NCBI GenBank assembly: GCA_036877525.1
Contig: JAZGTH010000099.1
Span: forward strand, 1,612,001 to 1,676,000
DNA: 64,000 nt
DNA from: Chromobotia macracanthus
Taxonomy: Eukaryota > Chordata > Actinopteri > Cypriniformes > Botiidae
Reading direction: 5' to 3'
Shown here: one piece after another, positions 62,001-64,000 of the stretch
Layout: the number at the start of each line of letters is the position of its first letter
Numbering within the stretch: position 1 is the first letter of the stretch
The notes under the pieces: model-generated
What the model was told of the DNA's origin: nothing
Seen by the model: only the letters and a program-made list of their open reading frames with translations
The model's database searches: none
Translations under genes and position numbers: made by a program

Positions 62001-63690
62001 TTATATTATTGTCAGGGTCCTGGCTTCATGTCTTGAGTTTCTCCTAGATTCTCTTGCCAGGATCCTGACATCCCTGTGTTTGTGTCAGAGCATGCTGTGT
62101 GGATCCTGACTCAGTCCTAGTCTTGGTTCTTGTTTCTTGGAGTCAGGATCTAGACTCATGCTCTGCGTCTTTGTGATCTGTGGAAGCACATGGCCATTGT
62201 TTGGTTACTTATGCTCTCCTGTCACATGTCATGACCCCGCCCCCTCATTTCTTCATTAATCCTGTCATTGGTTTATTCCCCCCACCTGTCTGCCCTTGTT
62301 ACCTGCCTCTGTCTTATTTAATGCCCGTGTTTGCTGTCTTCTGTTGGTTTGTTAGATGTCGAGTGTTATTTGTCAGTTGTCTGATTTCATGTCAGTTTTC
62401 TGGTTTTGGATCAGTCTGTTTATGGCTTTTGTTTTTCCCCCCTTGAGGGATTTTTGTTTAAATAAAGTTATGCTTTGTCAAGCTGTTCTGCGATTGGGTT
62501 CTTCCCTCTCCTGTTCCTGATAGTTCTTTACATACAAAATCTATTTTGTTCTTTTGATTTTAGGGTTCAGCATGACTTGAACGTTTATTTTTTTTAAATC
62601 ATGGTGATATTGCAGTACCTGTTCCAGTGATGTTGGAGGACTTGATGTTTACATCTGAGGAATGTCTCTGAACACTGGGATACTGACATGGGGCTATACT
62701 GAGTGTTTTGTTAACTGAGTCTTGTATTACTGTGTCATATGTGTACCTGTGAAATGAAAAACCAACAGAGTTAAACACTGTAGCAAATTATAACCATTTA
62801 AAGCCACAGAGTGAAGATAACATGTTTGTTTAAATGCAAGCACCGGCCCATGAAGAAGTGTGGCAATCCCATAAGAGCTGATCCAATGGCCATGAGGAAA
62901 CAGCCTATCCCTATAAGCCGTGGTCTGTGCAGCGCTGCCCCAAAGTGACTGACCAGGGCCAGAAAGAGCAAATTACCTACAGTAAAACATTAAGAGAACT
63001 GTCAGTTAGTTTCTACATAACTTATTACCTTTATTCTTACACAATATGTCAAAAAATAGCAGTAACTCACACAACAAAACCATTTTAACAGCAGCAGGCC
63101 AGTCGTATCATTAACTTATTTTATGCATTTGAATTTTTTAACGCAAAATGGCTTCTAGGAACAAAGTTTGTGTGCACCCTGGGAGTGAACCTGTGACTTT
63201 TCTGTTGTCACCACTGTGCTCTGCCAGTGCTCTCATACAAACCTATCTCAAACCCCCCATCAATGAGGCCAACGACAGAGCTGGCAAGATCAAATCTCCT
63301 CTCAATCTGAGTGATGCTGCTCTTCATGTAGCCTCCACACAGAGCTTTGGAGAAGTAGGCGAAGGAGAGGGCAACAATGAAAATCTGGAAGAAGAGTTAC
63401 AGTAAAACGAGAGCCAGTGAAAATCTCAGACAAGTGAAAAATACGCAAGACAATAATTAAAACAAACAAACAAACAAACAAACAATAAATAAGAGCCCTT
63501 ACAGACTGCTTTGCAAAAAAATGTGCATTATAAAAGTAGTAAAACTGAATAGTCTCTGATTTGAAGAATGCTGCACCCAGTAAAGTACCTTCAGACTGGT
63601 GCAACAAGGCTTTTTTGGGGTCTCTGTTTCTGGAATGTAAAAGGTTTGTTGGATGGTCGGCTTAGCACAGTCCTCTGCAGTTGACTGCAT
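56074..63690 (-). CDS. SLCO1-family organic anion transporting polypeptide (OATP1)
   Basis: This is a sodium-independent transporter for bile salts, steroid conjugates and thyroid hormones. Fourteen exons: 63690-63589, 63384-63243, 62976-62844, 62746-62619, 61805-61659, 61573-61475, 60690-60478, 59972-59808, 59533-59338, 59267-59102, 58765-58581, 58203-58139, 58004-57887 and 56356-56074 (TAA or TAG at the end). They total 713 aa, the normal length. Diagnostic blocks are SFAYFSKALCGGYMKSSITQ, IERRFDLASSVVGLIDGGFE, GNALRGIGESPVTPLGISYI, the OATP signature DARWVGAWWLGFF (about residues 259-271) and GPMLGFLLGSICAKLYVD. A cysteine-rich Kazal-like extracellular loop (residues about 455-540) is present. 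LKWGVKRCRGRGACRLYN resembles SLCO1C1 most. Fish have several slco1 paralogs, so no symbol is given. Intron 7 uses a GC donor; intron 13 holds a large repeat array. Confidence 0.94.
56443..57893. repeat. CA-rich tandem array built from the exon 13 splice donor
   Basis: About 1.45 kb of (CA)n blocks is separated by CCTGAAC, with variants containing CTCATA or CAAATA. I count about 62 CCTGAAC sites plus a few CCTAAAC or CCTAAC variants. On the gene strand each CCTGAAC is GTTCAGG followed by TGTGTG, i.e. the same TTCAG|GTGTGTG as the real donor of SLCO1 exon 13 at 57887|57886. The Cys/Val-rich open frames across it are by-products of the repeat. Confidence 0.93.
59102..59267 (-). CDS. SLCO1 exon: Kazal-like extracellular loop
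   Basis: Encodes TASILYEEHSLVTECNRGCS, CSVSEWDPVCSDSGITYTSP, and CLAGCSSSTGHGKNT. The Cys spacing and the DPVCSDSGITYTSPCLAGC core are the OATP version of a Kazal protease-inhibitor fold in extracellular loop 5. The next exon adds VFHNCSCV and further cysteines. Confidence 0.92.
60087..60200. mobile_element. internal fragment of a common teleost MITE
   Basis: ACAGAACTCCAAACCTGTAT, then TTATTTTTAGTGGAACACAA and AAGAAAAAAATAGGAAAC. From memory this is the interior of the same abundant element whose ends are seen at 50499-50838. No terminal repeats remain. Confidence 0.5.
60478..60690 (-). CDS. SLCO1 exon with OATP signature; ends at a GC splice donor
   Basis: Encodes DNVTITSKDARWVGAWWLG, FFVSSVFLLLAGVPFWFLP, and a charged cytoplasmic loop ending IKLANIAK(G). 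The only boundary in phase with the next exon (GFLPSLKRLLGTPVYF) is AAAAG|GCAACT, a GC-AG intron. The nearest GT donor downstream (TTAT|GTAACT) would add residues in the wrong phase. Confidence 0.85.
62009..62523 (+). mobile_element. dispersed repeat, copy 2 (in SLCO1 intron 4)
   Basis: This starts TTGTCAGGGTCCTGGC and ends CTCTCCTGTTCCTGATAG, so a short terminal inverted match (TGTCAGG / CCTGATA) is possible. It shares ordered blocks with 32389-32990, but lacks the 21-bp array and has a longer right half with an AATAAAGTTATGCTTTGTC segment. The open frame at 62180-62446 inside it has no recognisable domain. It is antisense to the SLCO1 gene. Confidence 0.65.
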
Positions 63691-64000
63691 TTTGCTGTCA
63701 CAGTACTGCCAATAAATGTAAAAAAAATCTTTTAAAATGTTTTAAACCCGAACTAACCAGACTGGCGTCTGAGTGTTAACAGTTTTATTTTTAATTCATG
63801 AATAGAAGGAGTGTATCATGATTACTATAACTTTTTATATGATTTTTAATAATTTATCTCTGTGTTCTGGATGTATCTTTTATGTGTCTGTTGGTTTATT
63901 TAGTACATCATGTACTGCAGTGCTCTGTAACCTTTCTGACTGTCTGAAAACAACATGTTTGGACAGCTGTAGTACAATAAGCAATGAACAGTATTTAAAG
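63691..64000 (-). other. 5' flank of SLCO1 start codon
   Basis: The sequence upstream of the ATG at 63690 includes TACTGTGACAGC just before the start. An acceptor-like site or a promoter is not clear; the 5' UTR exon and promoter may be outside the window. Confidence 0.5.

Overview
The window is nuclear DNA from a ray-finned fish, most likely a cypriniform (carp, minnow or loach group). Every gene is split by GT-AG introns. The gene content is vertebrate (IQSEC3, PARP11-like, PYROXD1, IAPP, gamma-glutamyltransferase, SLCO1). The introns carry interspersed repeats of teleost type: tRNA-derived SINEs, short inverted-repeat DNA elements, an L2-like LINE tail and long CA-rich arrays. The species is an inference from repeat style and protein flavour. 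No database was consulted.

Layout. Positions 1-28034 (+) hold all but the 5' end of iqsec3, an ARF guanine-nucleotide exchange factor of inhibitory synapses: 12 coding exons, with the N-terminal exon(s) outside the window. Positions 28035-36984 are a gene desert with repeat relics and a 12-copy 21-bp minisatellite. Positions 36985-39172 (+) hold a compact 7-exon PARP11-like mono-ADP-ribosyltransferase (WWE + catalytic domain). Facing it, 39795-42723 (-) is a decayed pyroxd1 locus that has lost its start codon, FAD-binding glycines, reading frame and some interior exons. Positions 44812-46820 (-) hold an apparently intact islet amyloid polypeptide gene (iapp) with a recognisable promoter. Positions 48224-53365 (-) hold a complete 12-exon GGT1-type gamma-glutamyltransferase of 579 aa. 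Positions 56074-63690 (-) hold a complete 14-exon SLCO1-family organic anion transporter of 713 aa.

The order SLCO1 - IAPP - PYROXD1 is the human 12p12 order, with IAPP and PYROXD1 in the same relative orientation. IQSEC3 and PARP11 are both human 12p13 genes. The window therefore looks like a compacted 12p-equivalent segment with a GGT gene added. The genes do not form an operon-like pathway and I see no sign of a single new multi-gene system.

The most unusual features are at splice sites. The SLCO1 intron 13 contains about 60 tandem copies of its own splice-donor sequence. An 11-bp minisatellite abuts a splice acceptor in pyroxd1. A (TG)8 tract forms the acceptor of a frame-neutral 93-nt cassette exon in iqsec3.
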